Assembly (NCBI GenBank): GCA_024280885.1
Contig: JAJRPF010000045.1
Coordinates: 248,001-312,000, forward strand
Direction of reading: 5' to 3'
Length of the DNA stretch: 64,000 bases
DNA from: Planctomycetota bacterium
GTDB lineage: Bacteria; Planctomycetota; JAJSAM01; JAJVHW01
Shown: positions 1 through 8,592 of the stretch, in pieces
Layout of the letters: each line of letters begins with the position of its first letter
Numbering within the stretch: position 1 is the stretch's first letter
Notes under the pieces: generated by a model
Database searches by the model: none
The model's input: the letters and a program-made list of their open reading frames with translations, nothing else
What the model was told of the DNA's origin: nothing
Program-made: the position numbers and the translations under genes

Positions 1-39
1 GGACGGATCCACATGGGCAAGTGGATGGACGCCGCTCAT
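1..39 (-). CDS. lpxA: UDP-N-acetylglucosamine O-acyltransferase LpxA, first 13 codons only
   Basis: Only the 5' end lies in the window. The ATG at 39-37 shares bases with the TGA of the upstream LpxC-FabZ gene (ATGA overlap). The 13 visible codons read MSGVHPLAHVDPS, which fits the start of LpxA, where the left-handed beta-helix opens with a Met-x-x-Ile/Val-His-Pro pattern. LpxA would acylate UDP-GlcNAc with the acyl-ACP pool shared by the FabZ half of the preceding fusion, so the tight coupling makes metabolic sense. The call rests on a very short stretch plus context; another short-leader gene cannot be excluded. Confidence 0.65.
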   Translation of the reverse strand, partial: MSGVHPLAHVDPS

Positions 40-1343
40 GCGTCGGTCAGCATGAAATTGATCTGCGCTTCGCAGGCCAACTTCCCCTCGACCGTTGCCC
101 GACAGTGCACGCGTGCCGACCGCGAACGAACCTTGAGCGCCTCGGCCTCGATCCTGAGCTGATCTCCGGGCACGACCGATCGACGCAGCTTGACGCGGTC
201 GATCGAAAGCAACACGGCGAGCTTGTTCGTGTTGTCGAGTTTGCGGAAGAGGAGCACGCCCGCAAGCTGCGCCATCGCCTCGATGATGAGCACGCCGGGC
301 ATGATCGGGGCCTGCGGCCAGTGGCCCTGGAAGAACGGCTCGTTGATCGTGACGTTCTTGATGCCGACAGCGCGTTTCAAGCCCTCGATCTCGATCACCC
401 GGTCGATCAACAGGAACGGGTAACGGTGCGGCAGAATGCGCAGGATCTCGCGGATCTCGATCGTGGAATCGCGGCGCAATCCGTCGGCGATCTCCGTGTC
501 CCGGACGTGCTTCAACAGCGCGTGCACCATCCGGTTGTTGAGATCGTGCCCGGCCTTCGTCGCCACGATCCGCGCATGCAGATCGAGGTTCATGAGGAAG
601 AAGTCGCCGATCAGATCGAGCATCTTGTGGCGCACCGGCTCGTCCGGAAAGCGCATGCGGTTCTCGATCGGACCCTGCTCACCGAATACGAGCGTGTTCT
701 CGTACGTCGCGCCCTTTCCGAGCCCCGCCTGCCGCAGCGCTGCCGCTTCGGCCTCCATGCAGAACGTGCGCGCGGGCGCGATCTCGTTGACGTACGCGTT
801 CTCCGACATCCGCAGCCAGTAGTACTGCGCGCCGACGAACGGATTGTCCGCGTAGTCAAGCGTGTAGCTGAACGTCAAGCCGCGTTCGGCCGGCAGTGCG
901 ACGATCGACGCTTCGCCGCCAGGCGAACTGACGGCAACCGGCGTAAGGAGCGAGAACTCCTTGCGGGGTTCGTCGAGATCCACCGGGCGGGCCGCGCGTA
1001 AGGCGTCCACGAAGGGCAGCGCGCTCCCATCAAGCCCCGGCAGTTCCGGTCCGTCGATCTCGATGACCGCGTTGTCGATCTGGAGTGAGAGACACGCCGA
1101 GAGCAGGTGCTCGATGGTGTGTACGTCGGCACCCTCGAAGCGAAGCGACGTCCGCCGTCCGGAGGTATCGACATAGTCCGCGTCGGCCGGGATGCGCGGC
1201 TGATCCGGCAAGTCGGTCCGCACGAACACGACGCCGTGGCCAGCAGGCGCGGGCAGGATACGAATCGTCGTGGCTTTCCCGGTGTGGAGTCCCACGCCGG
1301 AAAGCTCATAGGGCTGACTGATCGATCTCTGTTTGCGAGGCAC
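36..1343 (-). CDS. lpxC/fabZ: Bifunctional UDP-3-O-acyl-N-acetylglucosamine deacetylase / 3-hydroxyacyl-ACP dehydratase (LpxC-FabZ fusion)
   Basis: This 435-residue cytoplasmic fusion has LpxC at residues 1-290 and FabZ at 295-435. LpxC deacetylates UDP-3-O-acyl-GlcNAc, the committed step of lipid A synthesis. Its zinc site is visible as H79 (HTIEHLLSA), H239 and D243 (VRHKMLDLIGD), with the general base E78 and H266 (AGHDLNNRM). FabZ dehydrates 3-hydroxyacyl-ACP; its catalytic pair is H306 (HRYPFLLIDRV) and E355 (PGVLIIEAMAQ). Both active sites look intact. The start is GTG at 1343 (MPRKQRSIS), which keeps the usual LpxC N-terminus; no clear Shine-Dalgarno precedes it. LpxC-FabZ fusions are known in Bacteroidota and some other phyla. 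The fusion places the enzymes competing for the same hydroxyacyl pool in a 1:1 ratio. Confidence 0.95.
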   Translation of the reverse strand: MPRKQRSISQPYELSGVGLHTGKATTIRILPAPAGHGVVFVRTDLPDQPRIPADADYVDTSGRRTSLRFEGADVHTIEHLLSACLSLQIDNAVIEIDGPELPGLDGSALPFVDALRAARPVDLDEPRKEFSLLTPVAVSSPGGEASIVALPAERGLTFSYTLDYADNPFVGAQYYWLRMSENAYVNEIAPARTFCMEAEAAALRQAGLGKGATYENTLVFGEQGPIENRMRFPDEPVRHKMLDLIGDFFLMNLDLHARIVATKAGHDLNNRMVHALLKHVRDTEIADGLRRDSTIEIREILRILPHRYPFLLIDRVIEIEGLKRAVGIKNVTINEPFFQGHWPQAPIMPGVLIIEAMAQLAGVLLFRKLDNTNKLAVLLSIDRVKLRRSVVPGDQLRIEAEALKVRSRSARVHCRATVEGKLACEAQINFMLTDA

Positions 1344-1644
1344 CGTGAGAAGCCGATCGGAACTGTCTAGACGTGTCTCTCTGGGCTCTGCTGTCTGCCT
1401 ACCGCGGCCGTCCAGTACGCCAAGTCACTCGCGCACCGCCAGCGGCCCGGCCATTCGTCGCCGAACACGATCCGAGATCCGTACCTGACGTGTCATTGTC
1501 CAAGAAGCCAGGCTGCGAGTCCAGCGAGCGAGCGGCGGGCCCATCCGTACACGGACGTATCCTACGCCTGACCGCCCCCGCTCTCGTGCATCCGTCGACG
1601 AGTTAGGGAGGAGATGGCGTGGATAGCGTGATGCCGCCTCGAGG
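1344..1644. other. Intergenic spacer between ompH/skp and lpxC-fabZ
   Basis: A 301-bp spacer between two minus-strand genes. No additional open frame with a ribosome-binding site, no tRNA and no strong hairpin terminator were found. lpxD, which often lies between skp and lpxC, is absent here. No convincing -35/-10 pair was recognised, although a promoter for lpxC-fabZ would be expected in it. Confidence 0.5.
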
Positions 1645-2244
1645 CTATTTCGGGCGCCCGGCGTTCAGAAACTCCAGCACGGCAGGCGTCACATCCGCGC
1701 GGTCGTCGTGCCACAGGACGGCGCGCGTCGCGACCACGAGGTCGAGATCGGCCTCTTTCTCGAAGTTCGGCGACAACGGCGACGAGAGGAAGATCGCCGT
1801 GTACCCGTTCTCCTCGCCAAATGCCTGGCACTCGCGAACGATGTCTTTGTAGAGCAGCGCTTCCTTGCGACGCGCGTCGGTCTGGATGCGCCGCATCTCG
1901 TCTTCCTGATCGAATTTGATCTGGAAACGGATCATCTCCAAGTCGCGGCGGCGCTGCTGATACTCCGGCGAGCCCTCGTTCAGCGTCTGTAGCTCTTCGC
2001 CGAGTTCCTCAAGCTGGTTTTTCTGCTTGCCCACACTCTCCTCGAGAGCATCCGTGCGGGCGCGCAGCCCCTTCTCGATGTTCTCGCGCTTCCAGTAGTC
2101 CTTGAACGTCGTCCGGATGTCGAGGAAGCCGATCTTTGTGACAGCCGGCGCAGCGGCGGGCGCGGGATCGTCTTGAGAGAAAACGGGTTGAGCTGCGGTG
2201 ACGCCGATGACGGCCGCAAGAGAGAACGCAATTGCGCGCTTCAT
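1645..2244 (-). CDS. OmpH/Skp-family periplasmic chaperone
   Basis: A 199-residue secreted protein. Residues 1-23 form a signal peptide (MKRAIAFSLAAVIGVTAAQP, then VFSQ). A short Ala/Pro linker leads to the OmpH signature KIGFLDIRTTFKDYW, followed by a long charged helical region (about 60-140) matching the coiled-coil tentacles of Skp, and a small C-terminal beta segment. Skp-like trimers hold unfolded outer-membrane proteins in the periplasm for BamA. The gene lies 55 bp downstream of bamA on the same strand, the classic bamA-skp order. The start ATG at 2244 has GGAG at 7 nt spacing. At 199 residues it is slightly longer than the typical ~160. Confidence 0.88.
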   Translation of the reverse strand: MKRAIAFSLAAVIGVTAAQPVFSQDDPAPAAAPAVTKIGFLDIRTTFKDYWKRENIEKGLRARTDALEESVGKQKNQLEELGEELQTLNEGSPEYQQRRRDLEMIRFQIKFDQEDEMRRIQTDARRKEALLYKDIVRECQAFGEENGYTAIFLSSPLSPNFEKEADLDLVVATRAVLWHDDRADVTPAVLEFLNAGRPK

Positions 2245-2299
2245 GGGAGAACTCCGGGAACGAGAATACGGAAATCAGTGCGGGCCGGGACTCTGGTGA

Positions 2300-4912
2300 T
2301 CAGAAGTCGCGCGCGATCGAGAACGAGAGCACCTGCTTCTCGTCGCCAGACTGGGCAATGATCGGGAAGCCGAGGTCGAGGGCGATGGGTTGTTGGCCGA
2401 AGATCGGCAGCTTGATTCGGAAGCCGATCCCGATCGAGACGCGCATGTCGGAGAAGAACGACTCGCCCTCGTCGAAATTGATCTGTCGGGCCAGGCGCCG
2501 CTCACGCTTCGACCCGCCCGATGCGAGCCGTCGCTGCAACTCGGCGACCGAGGACCGCTCCAGACCGTGGGACGACCCGAAGCCATCGCGCACCATTCCG
2601 GCATCCACGAAGAGCACGCCGCTCAGGAGCTCTTGGTACATCGGGAAGCGATACTCCGCAGTCGACGTCAAGAGCACGTTCCCGCCGAGCGGATCGCCGT
2701 CGTTGTCGAGGACGGAGAGAGCCGTCTCTGCTAGGCGGATATTGCGCTTGCGTGGCTTGCCGATCTCCTTATTGCGCGGCGCAAAGCGCGGGTCGCCCTC
2801 GCCATGAGGTCCCGCCCCGCCGAAGCTGAAACCACGTACGGACGAAGCACCGCCCGCGCGATACCGCTCGTAGATCGGCACGAACTCTTCGTCGAAGAGG
2901 TTGGCGTCGGCATCCTCGGAACTGCCAAGCGCGGCGGCGTAGGAGAAGATGGCGCCGATCGAGAACACGTGCTCGCGCTCTTCATCATCGCGGTGGACGA
3001 CCCAGAAGCGCTTGCCGTCGATGGTGCTCTTCCAGAGCTGGACGTCGCCGGCGAAGCCGAGTTCCGTACTGCCCTGCGCGTACCAGCCGAACGTCGGCAG
3101 ACTGGAGTTATCGGTCCTGTCCAGGCGCACCGTGAGTCGCTCGGCGATGAGCGAGAGACTGTCCTCCGCCAGGAAAGCCGTGGACGCCGCGTCGCGATCG
3201 ATGCCGTTGACCTCTTGGCTCTCGATGCGCGTCGTCCCCGTCACGGAGAGATCGGTGTCGAGTTTCTTGCCCGCGAAGCGCCACCGGCGTCCCAGGCTGA
3301 AATTGATCCCCTTCGAGACCGAGTCGTAATTGAAGCGCGAGAACTTGCGATAGAAGACGTCCCAGCCGAACGAGATCGGCTTGTCGAAGAGCCACGGCTC
3401 CGTGAACGCCAGGCGGTACGCCGAGTAGTTCGAACCGGGAGCAAGCTCCAGCGACAGGTTCTGGCCGGCGCCGGTGAACGCCTTGCCGCTGAAGATGTCA
3501 CCGAAGCGCTTCGGCGTATCCCGCCAGTCGAAGTTGCGCTTCGTGATCGTGACGCTACCGATCAGACCGAGATCCGACGACGCGCCCGCCGCGAAACGGA
3601 GCTGGCCGGTGCGCGCGCCATCGTCGACCTCGATGACAACATCCCGCTCGTTCGGGTCCTCGCCCTCGGGGACTTTCCTCACCGTTGCGCGCACGCCGTT
3701 GAAGAAGCGCAGCGAACGCAGCCGGTTGAGGCTCTTGTCGATCTCGTTCTGATTGAGAATGCCGCCTGGGACGATCGAGATCTCGCGCCGCAACACCTTG
3801 TCCTGCGTGATCGTATTCCCGAGTAGGTCCAGCTTGCGGACCCGCACCTTCGCCTGCTCTTCGACCCGGAACAGCAGGGCGACGTTCTGCCCCTCGGCGG
3901 GAAGCTCCTCACTCGCCAGTACGCGCACAGCGAAGTAGCCCTCTTCGCGGTACGCCGTCTCAAGGGCATTGATCGTGTTGGAGATGTCTTCTTGTCGGCG
4001 TCGCCGGCCTTCCTCGACGCGCACGAGCTCCATCAGCGCGTCCGCGCCGCCCGGGTAATTCTCTGCGCCCTCGATCGCAACGCTGCCGACGTGATAGGCG
4101 CGGCCCTCGGTGACGGCAATCTTGATGACCACGTCCTCGCGATCGTCGGAGAAGTCGAGATCGAGTAGGTCCACCTGCGCGTCGAGCCAACCCTCGTAGC
4201 GGTAGTAGCTGCGCAGCGTCAGAAGATCGAGACGCAGTGTCTCCTCGACGAAGTCGGAGCCGCCGAAGCCGAGGAAGCCCGGCACCTGCGTCGCCATGTG
4301 ATCGAGGAGCTCATCGCGTGAGCGCTTCTCATGGCCCTCGAAGAGGATGTCGTCAACATCGACACTCGGCCCTTCGCGGACGATGAAGAGCACATCCTTG
4401 CCGTCGATGGCGTCGGAGATCTGTGTCTCGATCTCGACGAAATGATGGCCCTTCTGACGGTAGAGCCGAGCCACCTTCCGGGTGTCGTTCTCGAGTCGGA
4501 AGGTCGCGAGCGGGCGCCCCTTGGACGTCTCCATGACAGCCTTGATCTCGGTCTCTGTCAGCCCGGACAATCCGCTGAACTTCACCGAGCGGACCAGCGG
4601 GTTCTCGGTGACCACGAAGCGCAGGGTCACACCAGCGGGCGACTGCTCCTCTTCGAGCTCTACCGTGTCGAAGAAGCCGTAGAGGGTGTTGATATCCTCC
4701 TGCAGCAGCGCGCGGTCGAGGGTCTGGCCCTCCTTCGTGCGCAGCGCCAGCCGGAGCGTGTCCTCGTCGTAGCGACGATTGCCCTCGAATTCGACCTTCT
4801 CGACCGTCACACCGGCCTGCGCGAACGCCTGCGACACGAGGCCGGGCACGAACGCGAGCAGGGCCGCCACGAGGGCAACCCGAACGATCAGCAGCTGAAG
4901 TTGTCGGCGCAT
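2300..4912 (-). CDS. bamA: Outer membrane protein assembly factor BamA
   Basis: An 870-residue Omp85-family protein. Residues 1-31 are a signal peptide ending in AFA-QA. Five POTRA repeats (about 35-430) follow, each opening with a pattern such as VEKVEFEGNRRYDEDTL or VRKLDLLGNTITQDKVLR. The C-terminal half is the beta-barrel, with the VRGF motif (ASSVRGFSFGG) of the inward loop L6 and a terminal aromatic residue (FSIARDF). It folds and inserts beta-barrel proteins into the outer membrane. The start ATG at 4912 is preceded by GGAGGGG at good spacing. It is divergent from dnaB and upstream of skp. The barrel contains extra charged loops, for example around KEIGKPRKRNIRL, making it longer than the ~800 residues of E. 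coli BamA. Confidence 0.95.
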   Translation of the reverse strand: MRRQLQLLIVRVALVAALLAFVPGLVSQAFAQAGVTVEKVEFEGNRRYDEDTLRLALRTKEGQTLDRALLQEDINTLYGFFDTVELEEEQSPAGVTLRFVVTENPLVRSVKFSGLSGLTETEIKAVMETSKGRPLATFRLENDTRKVARLYRQKGHHFVEIETQISDAIDGKDVLFIVREGPSVDVDDILFEGHEKRSRDELLDHMATQVPGFLGFGGSDFVEETLRLDLLTLRSYYRYEGWLDAQVDLLDLDFSDDREDVVIKIAVTEGRAYHVGSVAIEGAENYPGGADALMELVRVEEGRRRRQEDISNTINALETAYREEGYFAVRVLASEELPAEGQNVALLFRVEEQAKVRVRKLDLLGNTITQDKVLRREISIVPGGILNQNEIDKSLNRLRSLRFFNGVRATVRKVPEGEDPNERDVVIEVDDGARTGQLRFAAGASSDLGLIGSVTITKRNFDWRDTPKRFGDIFSGKAFTGAGQNLSLELAPGSNYSAYRLAFTEPWLFDKPISFGWDVFYRKFSRFNYDSVSKGINFSLGRRWRFAGKKLDTDLSVTGTTRIESQEVNGIDRDAASTAFLAEDSLSLIAERLTVRLDRTDNSSLPTFGWYAQGSTELGFAGDVQLWKSTIDGKRFWVVHRDDEEREHVFSIGAIFSYAAALGSSEDADANLFDEEFVPIYERYRAGGASSVRGFSFGGAGPHGEGDPRFAPRNKEIGKPRKRNIRLAETALSVLDNDGDPLGGNVLLTSTAEYRFPMYQELLSGVLFVDAGMVRDGFGSSHGLERSSVAELQRRLASGGSKRERRLARQINFDEGESFFSDMRVSIGIGFRIKLPIFGQQPIALDLGFPIIAQSGDEKQVLSFSIARDF

Positions 4913-5041
4913 GAAGTTCTCCCCTCCCAGGAGGCTCGGATCCGCGCGCCGCGTCGGCCCGCGATCCGAGCGGCACAGAGTAGTTGCGCGACGGTGCTGG
5001 AGGGAAGAAGCCTCGACTTCGAAACCGGAGTACGGAAGCGC

Positions 5042-5069
5042 GTGACAGAGAGCTCACGCCGGGTAGATT
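5042..5069 (+). promoter_or_regulatory. Promoter of dnaB, candidate leaderless
   Basis: GTGACA at 5042-5047 (5 of 6 matches to a sigma-70 -35 box), a 16-bp spacer, then TAGATT at 5064-5069 (4 of 6 to TATAAT). The dnaB ATG at 5080 lies only 10 nt after the -10 box, so a transcript starting 6-8 nt downstream would carry almost no leader. No Shine-Dalgarno is present; the interval is pyrimidine-rich. This is read directly from sequence; the leaderless interpretation is an inference. Confidence 0.55.
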
Positions 5070-5079
5070 CGCCTCCCCC

Positions 5080-6423
5080 ATGGAACGCGTCCCCCCCCAC
5101 GACACAGAAGCCGAGATCGCGGTTCTCGGCTCGATGCTCCTCGACCCCGAGGCTGCGGGGCAAGTCGCTGGCCTCCTGCGGCCCGACGACTTCTACCGCG
5201 GCCCACACGGCGACGTCTTCGGCGTGCTGTGCGAGATCTTTGACGCCAACCGCGCGATCGACGTCGTGCTGCTGCGCGAGGAACTCCAGAAGCGCGGTCT
5301 GCTCGACAAGATCGGCGGCGCGGCGTTTCTGTCGCGGCTCGTGGCCTCGGTCCCGACCGCCGCGAACGCCGAGCACTACGCCCGGATCGTGCACGAGAAC
5401 GCATTGCGGCGCTCGATCATCAGCGTCTCGAACGAGATCGAGAAAGAGGCCTACGACGGCGGGCGCGCCGGCCGCGAGCTGGTCGACTTCGCCGAGAGTC
5501 TCCTCTTCGAGATCGACAAGAAGACCGACGGTGGCGAGGCCACGCACATCAAGGACATCCTGAACGAGACGTTCCGCCGGATCGACGCGATGCAGGGCCA
5601 GGACGGGAGCATGTCCGGCGTCCCGACCGGCTTCTACGACCTCGACGACATGACCTCCGGCCTGCAGCCCGGCGAGTTGATCATTGTCGCGGCGCGTCCG
5701 TCGATGGGGAAGACGACGCTCTGCCTGAACGTTGCGGAGCACGCCGCGGCAGCCGAGGGCATCGGCGTGGCACTCTTCAGTCTCGAAATGTCGAAGGAGA
5801 ACCTCGTCCAGAACATGCTCTGCTCGCGGGCTCGGGTCGATGCACACAAGCTGCGACGGGGCTTCCTCGAGGACGAAGATTGGGGCCGCATCTCGCAGGC
5901 CCTCGGCAAGCTCGGCGAAGCGCCCATCTACATCGACGACACTCCCGGCCTCTCGCCGCTGCTCCTGCGCGCGAAGGCCCGCCGTTTGAAGAAGCAGCGC
6001 AATATCGGCATGATCGTCATCGACTATCTCCAACTCATGGAGGTACCGAGCCGCGGCAAGGGCGATGCGAATCGCCAGGCCGAGATCTCGTATATCTCCC
6101 GCTCGATCAAGAGCCTCGCGCGCGAACTGAAAGTCCCGATCATCGCGCTGAGTCAGCTCAACCGCGGTGTGGACGCCCGCGAGGATCACCGCCCGCGCAT
6201 GTCCGACCTACGCGAGTCGGGTGCCATCGAGCAGGACGCCGACGTGATCATGTTCCTCTACCGGCCCGAGTACTACGAGCTCGACCCGGACCTGCGCGCG
6301 GAGATCGCCGGCCAAACCGAACTCATCATCGGCAAGCAACGCAACGGCCCGACCGGCACCGTCAATCTGCAGTTCATCGCCAGCTTCATGCGCTTCGAAA
6401 GCTCCTCCCGCGAAACCTACTGA
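5080..6423 (+). CDS. dnaB: Replicative DNA helicase DnaB
   Basis: A 447-residue hexameric helicase that unwinds the replication fork. The N-terminal helical domain (MERVPPHDTEAEIAVLGSML) binds primase and loader. The RecA-like C-terminal domain starts near residue 180 (GVPTGFYDLDDMTSGLQPGE), with Walker A ARPSMGKTT (K211), Walker B IVIDYLQLM and the DnaB motif RMSDLRESGAIEQDAD with the arginine finger region. There is no intein, although DnaB is a common intein host. The ATG at 5080 was chosen because it gives the family N-terminus; upstream in-frame ATG would add 32 non-conserved residues. It is divergent from bamA and convergent with the reductase gene downstream. Confidence 0.96.
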   Translation: MERVPPHDTEAEIAVLGSMLLDPEAAGQVAGLLRPDDFYRGPHGDVFGVLCEIFDANRAIDVVLLREELQKRGLLDKIGGAAFLSRLVASVPTAANAEHYARIVHENALRRSIISVSNEIEKEAYDGGRAGRELVDFAESLLFEIDKKTDGGEATHIKDILNETFRRIDAMQGQDGSMSGVPTGFYDLDDMTSGLQPGELIIVAARPSMGKTTLCLNVAEHAAAAEGIGVALFSLEMSKENLVQNMLCSRARVDAHKLRRGFLEDEDWGRISQALGKLGEAPIYIDDTPGLSPLLLRAKARRLKKQRNIGMIVIDYLQLMEVPSRGKGDANRQAEISYISRSIKSLARELKVPIIALSQLNRGVDAREDHRPRMSDLRESGAIEQDADVIMFLYRPEYYELDPDLRAEIAGQTELIIGKQRNGPTGTVNLQFIASFMRFESSSRETY

Positions 6424-6430
6424 CCGCGCC

Positions 6431-6462
6431 TGAAGACCCCATACCGTGAAGACCCCATACCG
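6431..6462. repeat. Perfect 16-bp tandem duplication after dnaB
   Basis: The unit TGAAGACCCCATACCG occurs twice in direct succession (6431-6446 and 6447-6462). The second copy supplies the left arm of the dnaB terminator. Confidence 0.9.
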
Positions 6463-6472
6463 GGTCTGTTTT
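6450..6472 (+). terminator. Rho-independent terminator of dnaB
   Basis: AGACCC (6450-6455), loop CATACC, GGGTCT (6462-6467), then GTTTT and a further T-rich stretch. It lies 27 bp after the dnaB stop and just before the convergent reductase gene. Confidence 0.65.
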
Positions 6473-6486
6473 CGCGCCTTTTGAGC

Positions 6487-7974
6487 CTACGAATCGCCGC
6501 TACCGGGCGCGCGACTTCTCGGCGGGAGCAGGCGCCGCCGTCCGTCGGCGGACCTCGCGGGTTCCGGCTCGCCATCCGCGACCGGCAGGCGATCCCAGAG
6601 CTGGCAGGTGACGGCCTGATGCCGCTGATCCAGCGCTTCGCAGTAGTTCGTGTAGAGACAGCGCCGCACGTCCGCCCCACGACCGGTGCGCATCTTCTCC
6701 CACCAGTCCGGATCGGCGAGCGACTGCCGCGCCGCCGCGACGAGATCGGCTTCTTCGCGTTGCAGAATGCCCTCGGCGAGATCGAAGCCGTTGATGCCGC
6801 CCGCCGCGACGACTGGAGTCGTATGCCCGGCATCACGCACGGCCGCCCGGATCGCCGCCGAGAGAGGCACGTTGCGCCCGAACGGGGGCGCGTCTTCCAT
6901 GAACACGGTCGGCATGCACTCGTGACCGCTCTTCCCGGTGTAGGGATACGCGGCGGCCCCGACACGCGGTTGCTTCGCATCTTCGAAACGGCCGCCTTTG
7001 GACACCGAGAGGAAGTCCATCCCTGCCTCGGCGAAGAGGCGCGCGAAGTCGCACGCATCGTCAATGCGCGAACCGCCCTCGATCACGTCGTCGCCGAGGA
7101 AGCGACACCCGACGACGAAGTCCTCCGACACGGCGCCGCGTGCGGCGTGGAATACCTCAAGCGGGAGTCGCGCGCGCCCTTCGATCGATCCGCCGTAGCC
7201 GTCGGTGCGCGCATTCGTGCGCGAGAGAAAGGACGCCATCGTGTACGCGTGGGCGTAGTGCAATTCGACACCATCGAAGCCCGCCTCCTCGGCGCGTCGC
7301 GCGGCATCCGCGAAGAGCCCCGGCAAGACGCGCGGCAACTCGGCAACATGCGGCAGATGTGTGTCCGTCACGCGCTCGCGCGCGCCCATCGACAACGACT
7401 CGTACTCGCGCGCATCGAGGACCGCGCGATGCACGTCGTCACTCTCTGCAAGTAGCCACTCGCACACATCGCCCGCGTCGCGGGACAGCCACTCGTCATC
7501 TCCGGTCCGCGCCGCGATCGCCGCGCGATGCGCGTCCGTCACCATCAGGAAGCGCCGGAAAAACTTCTCCCGCGGAGGACGGCGCCGGATCGAGAGGAAG
7601 TCGATGATCTGGATCAGCAGCCGCGTGTGACCGCCCGACCGACGACGCACCTCGTCCACCAACCGCTGGAGTCCCGGCACGCAACGATCGTGACCGATGC
7701 GCAGGAGCGGCCCACTCGGGATGTCACGAATACCCGTGGCCTCGACCACCAGCACGCCGGGCCGGCCCTCGGCAAATCGCCCATACCAATCGATGACTGC
7801 GTCGGTGACATCGCCCGCGTCAGAAGCCCGCCACGGAACCATCGCTGGCACCCACGTACGCGTCTCGGCAACACAGTTCCCGCGCAGTGCGATCGGCGAG
7901 AAGAGTCGTGACGAAGCGGCCTCGGCGGCACTCGGCCAGCGGGCGGGGGGCAGCGGGTGTTGGAAACGAGCCAT
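6487..7974 (-). CDS. NADH:flavin oxidoreductase of the old yellow enzyme family
   Basis: A 495-residue TIM-barrel FMN enzyme. Recognisable OYE landmarks are the N-terminal LFSPIALRG, the active-site segment GFDGVELHYAHAYTMASFLS, the substrate-loop pattern NARTDGYGGSIEGRARLPLEV, and the phosphate-binding C-terminal part VVAAGGINGF...ADLVAAARQSLADPDWWEK. A late cysteine cluster (CLYTNYCEALDQRHQAVTC) recalls the iron-sulfur segment of the 2,4-dienoyl-CoA reductase branch, but the C-terminal NAD(P)-binding domain of that class is missing. It probably reduces an activated alkene or is a dehydrogenase; the substrate cannot be told. The gene stands alone, with a palindromic repeat immediately upstream. 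Confidence 0.85.
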   Translation of the reverse strand: MARFQHPLPPARWPSAAEAASSRLFSPIALRGNCVAETRTWVPAMVPWRASDAGDVTDAVIDWYGRFAEGRPGVLVVEATGIRDIPSGPLLRIGHDRCVPGLQRLVDEVRRRSGGHTRLLIQIIDFLSIRRRPPREKFFRRFLMVTDAHRAAIAARTGDDEWLSRDAGDVCEWLLAESDDVHRAVLDAREYESLSMGARERVTDTHLPHVAELPRVLPGLFADAARRAEEAGFDGVELHYAHAYTMASFLSRTNARTDGYGGSIEGRARLPLEVFHAARGAVSEDFVVGCRFLGDDVIEGGSRIDDACDFARLFAEAGMDFLSVSKGGRFEDAKQPRVGAAAYPYTGKSGHECMPTVFMEDAPPFGRNVPLSAAIRAAVRDAGHTTPVVAAGGINGFDLAEGILQREEADLVAAARQSLADPDWWEKMRTGRGADVRRCLYTNYCEALDQRHQAVTCQLWDRLPVADGEPEPARSADGRRRLLPPRSRAPGSGDS

Positions 7975-7995
7975 CGGATCAGACTTCTCCGATAC

Positions 7996-8083
7996 GGAGT
8001 CAGGACAGTTTCGGCGGAGTTCGGTTCACCCCTTCGAAGCAGCGACGCTTCTCTCCGAACTCTGCCGAAATTATCCTGACTCC
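7996..8083. repeat. Long palindromic element, family P1, copy 1
   Basis: Left arm 7996-8024 begins GGAGTCAGGACAGTTTCGG; right arm 8055-8083 is its reverse complement at 26 of 29 positions. The 30-bp centre forms a smaller stem of its own (GAAGC/GCTTC). Left flank CCGATAC and right flank ATCTC are also shared with copy 2 at 9140. It lies in the divergent region between the reductase and the lipoprotein gene. No coding potential. Confidence 0.88.
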
Positions 8084-8133
8084 ATCTCTCCGCCGCGACC
8101 AAGCTGACTGTAGCATCTCGCGTGGAGGCCGGC

Positions 8134-8583
8134 ATGCAAGCACCGTGGTGCAGGATCTGGACGCGGGCGGCGCTCCTGCTCGCACTCGCAACGCTCCTCT
8201 CCGGCTGTGTCGGGATCAGCTATCTCGGCACGACAACCATTGACGAAGCCCATCCCGCGGGCGAAGAGCCGTTCCGGCCCGTACGGCGACCCGGAATGGA
8301 CACGGCCGAGGCCCTGCTCATGCGCTTCGGCGAACCCGATGAACGCGAGTTGCTCTCCGACTCGCGCGAGTTGTGGACGTACGACAACCGCCTACGCTGG
8401 AACGGGCTGGTCGTCTTCGTCATCATCCCCATCCCGCTCGCCATCCCGGTTGGCTACGAGACGTCCACGTACCACCTCCGAGACGGCGTGGTCGAGAACG
8501 TCATCCGCGTCGTGCAGACCTGGCGCGGATGTGCCTGCGGGATATTCATGCACGAATCCGGATGCCTCTGCTTCCACGAATAA
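8134..8583 (+). CDS. Small outer-membrane-type lipoprotein with BamE/SmpA-like segment
   Basis: A 149-residue lipoprotein. The signal peptide ends in the lipobox LLSGC (a Cys lipidation site about 24 residues in). The segment EALLMRFGEPDERELLSDSRELWTYDN resembles the BamE/SmpA fold pattern (x-x-x-GxP ... W-x-Y), a small module often found in envelope lipoproteins. A hydrophobic beta segment (LVVFVIIPIPLAIPVGY) and a Cys-rich tail (CACGIFMHESGCLCFHE) follow. The start ATG at 8134 has GGAGG at 5 nt spacing; a GTG at 8122 is less likely. The function is unknown; similarity to BamE is suggested by pattern only. It is convergent with the DinB gene, 9 bp apart. Confidence 0.7.
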   Translation: MQAPWCRIWTRAALLLALATLLSGCVGISYLGTTTIDEAHPAGEEPFRPVRRPGMDTAEALLMRFGEPDERELLSDSRELWTYDNRLRWNGLVVFVIIPIPLAIPVGYETSTYHLRDGVVENVIRVVQTWRGCACGIFMHESGCLCFHE

Positions 8584-8592
8584 TCGCAGCGA

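Noticed and set aside
5692-6300. Intein in dnaB
   Set aside because: The helicase motifs run without interruption; length is normal.
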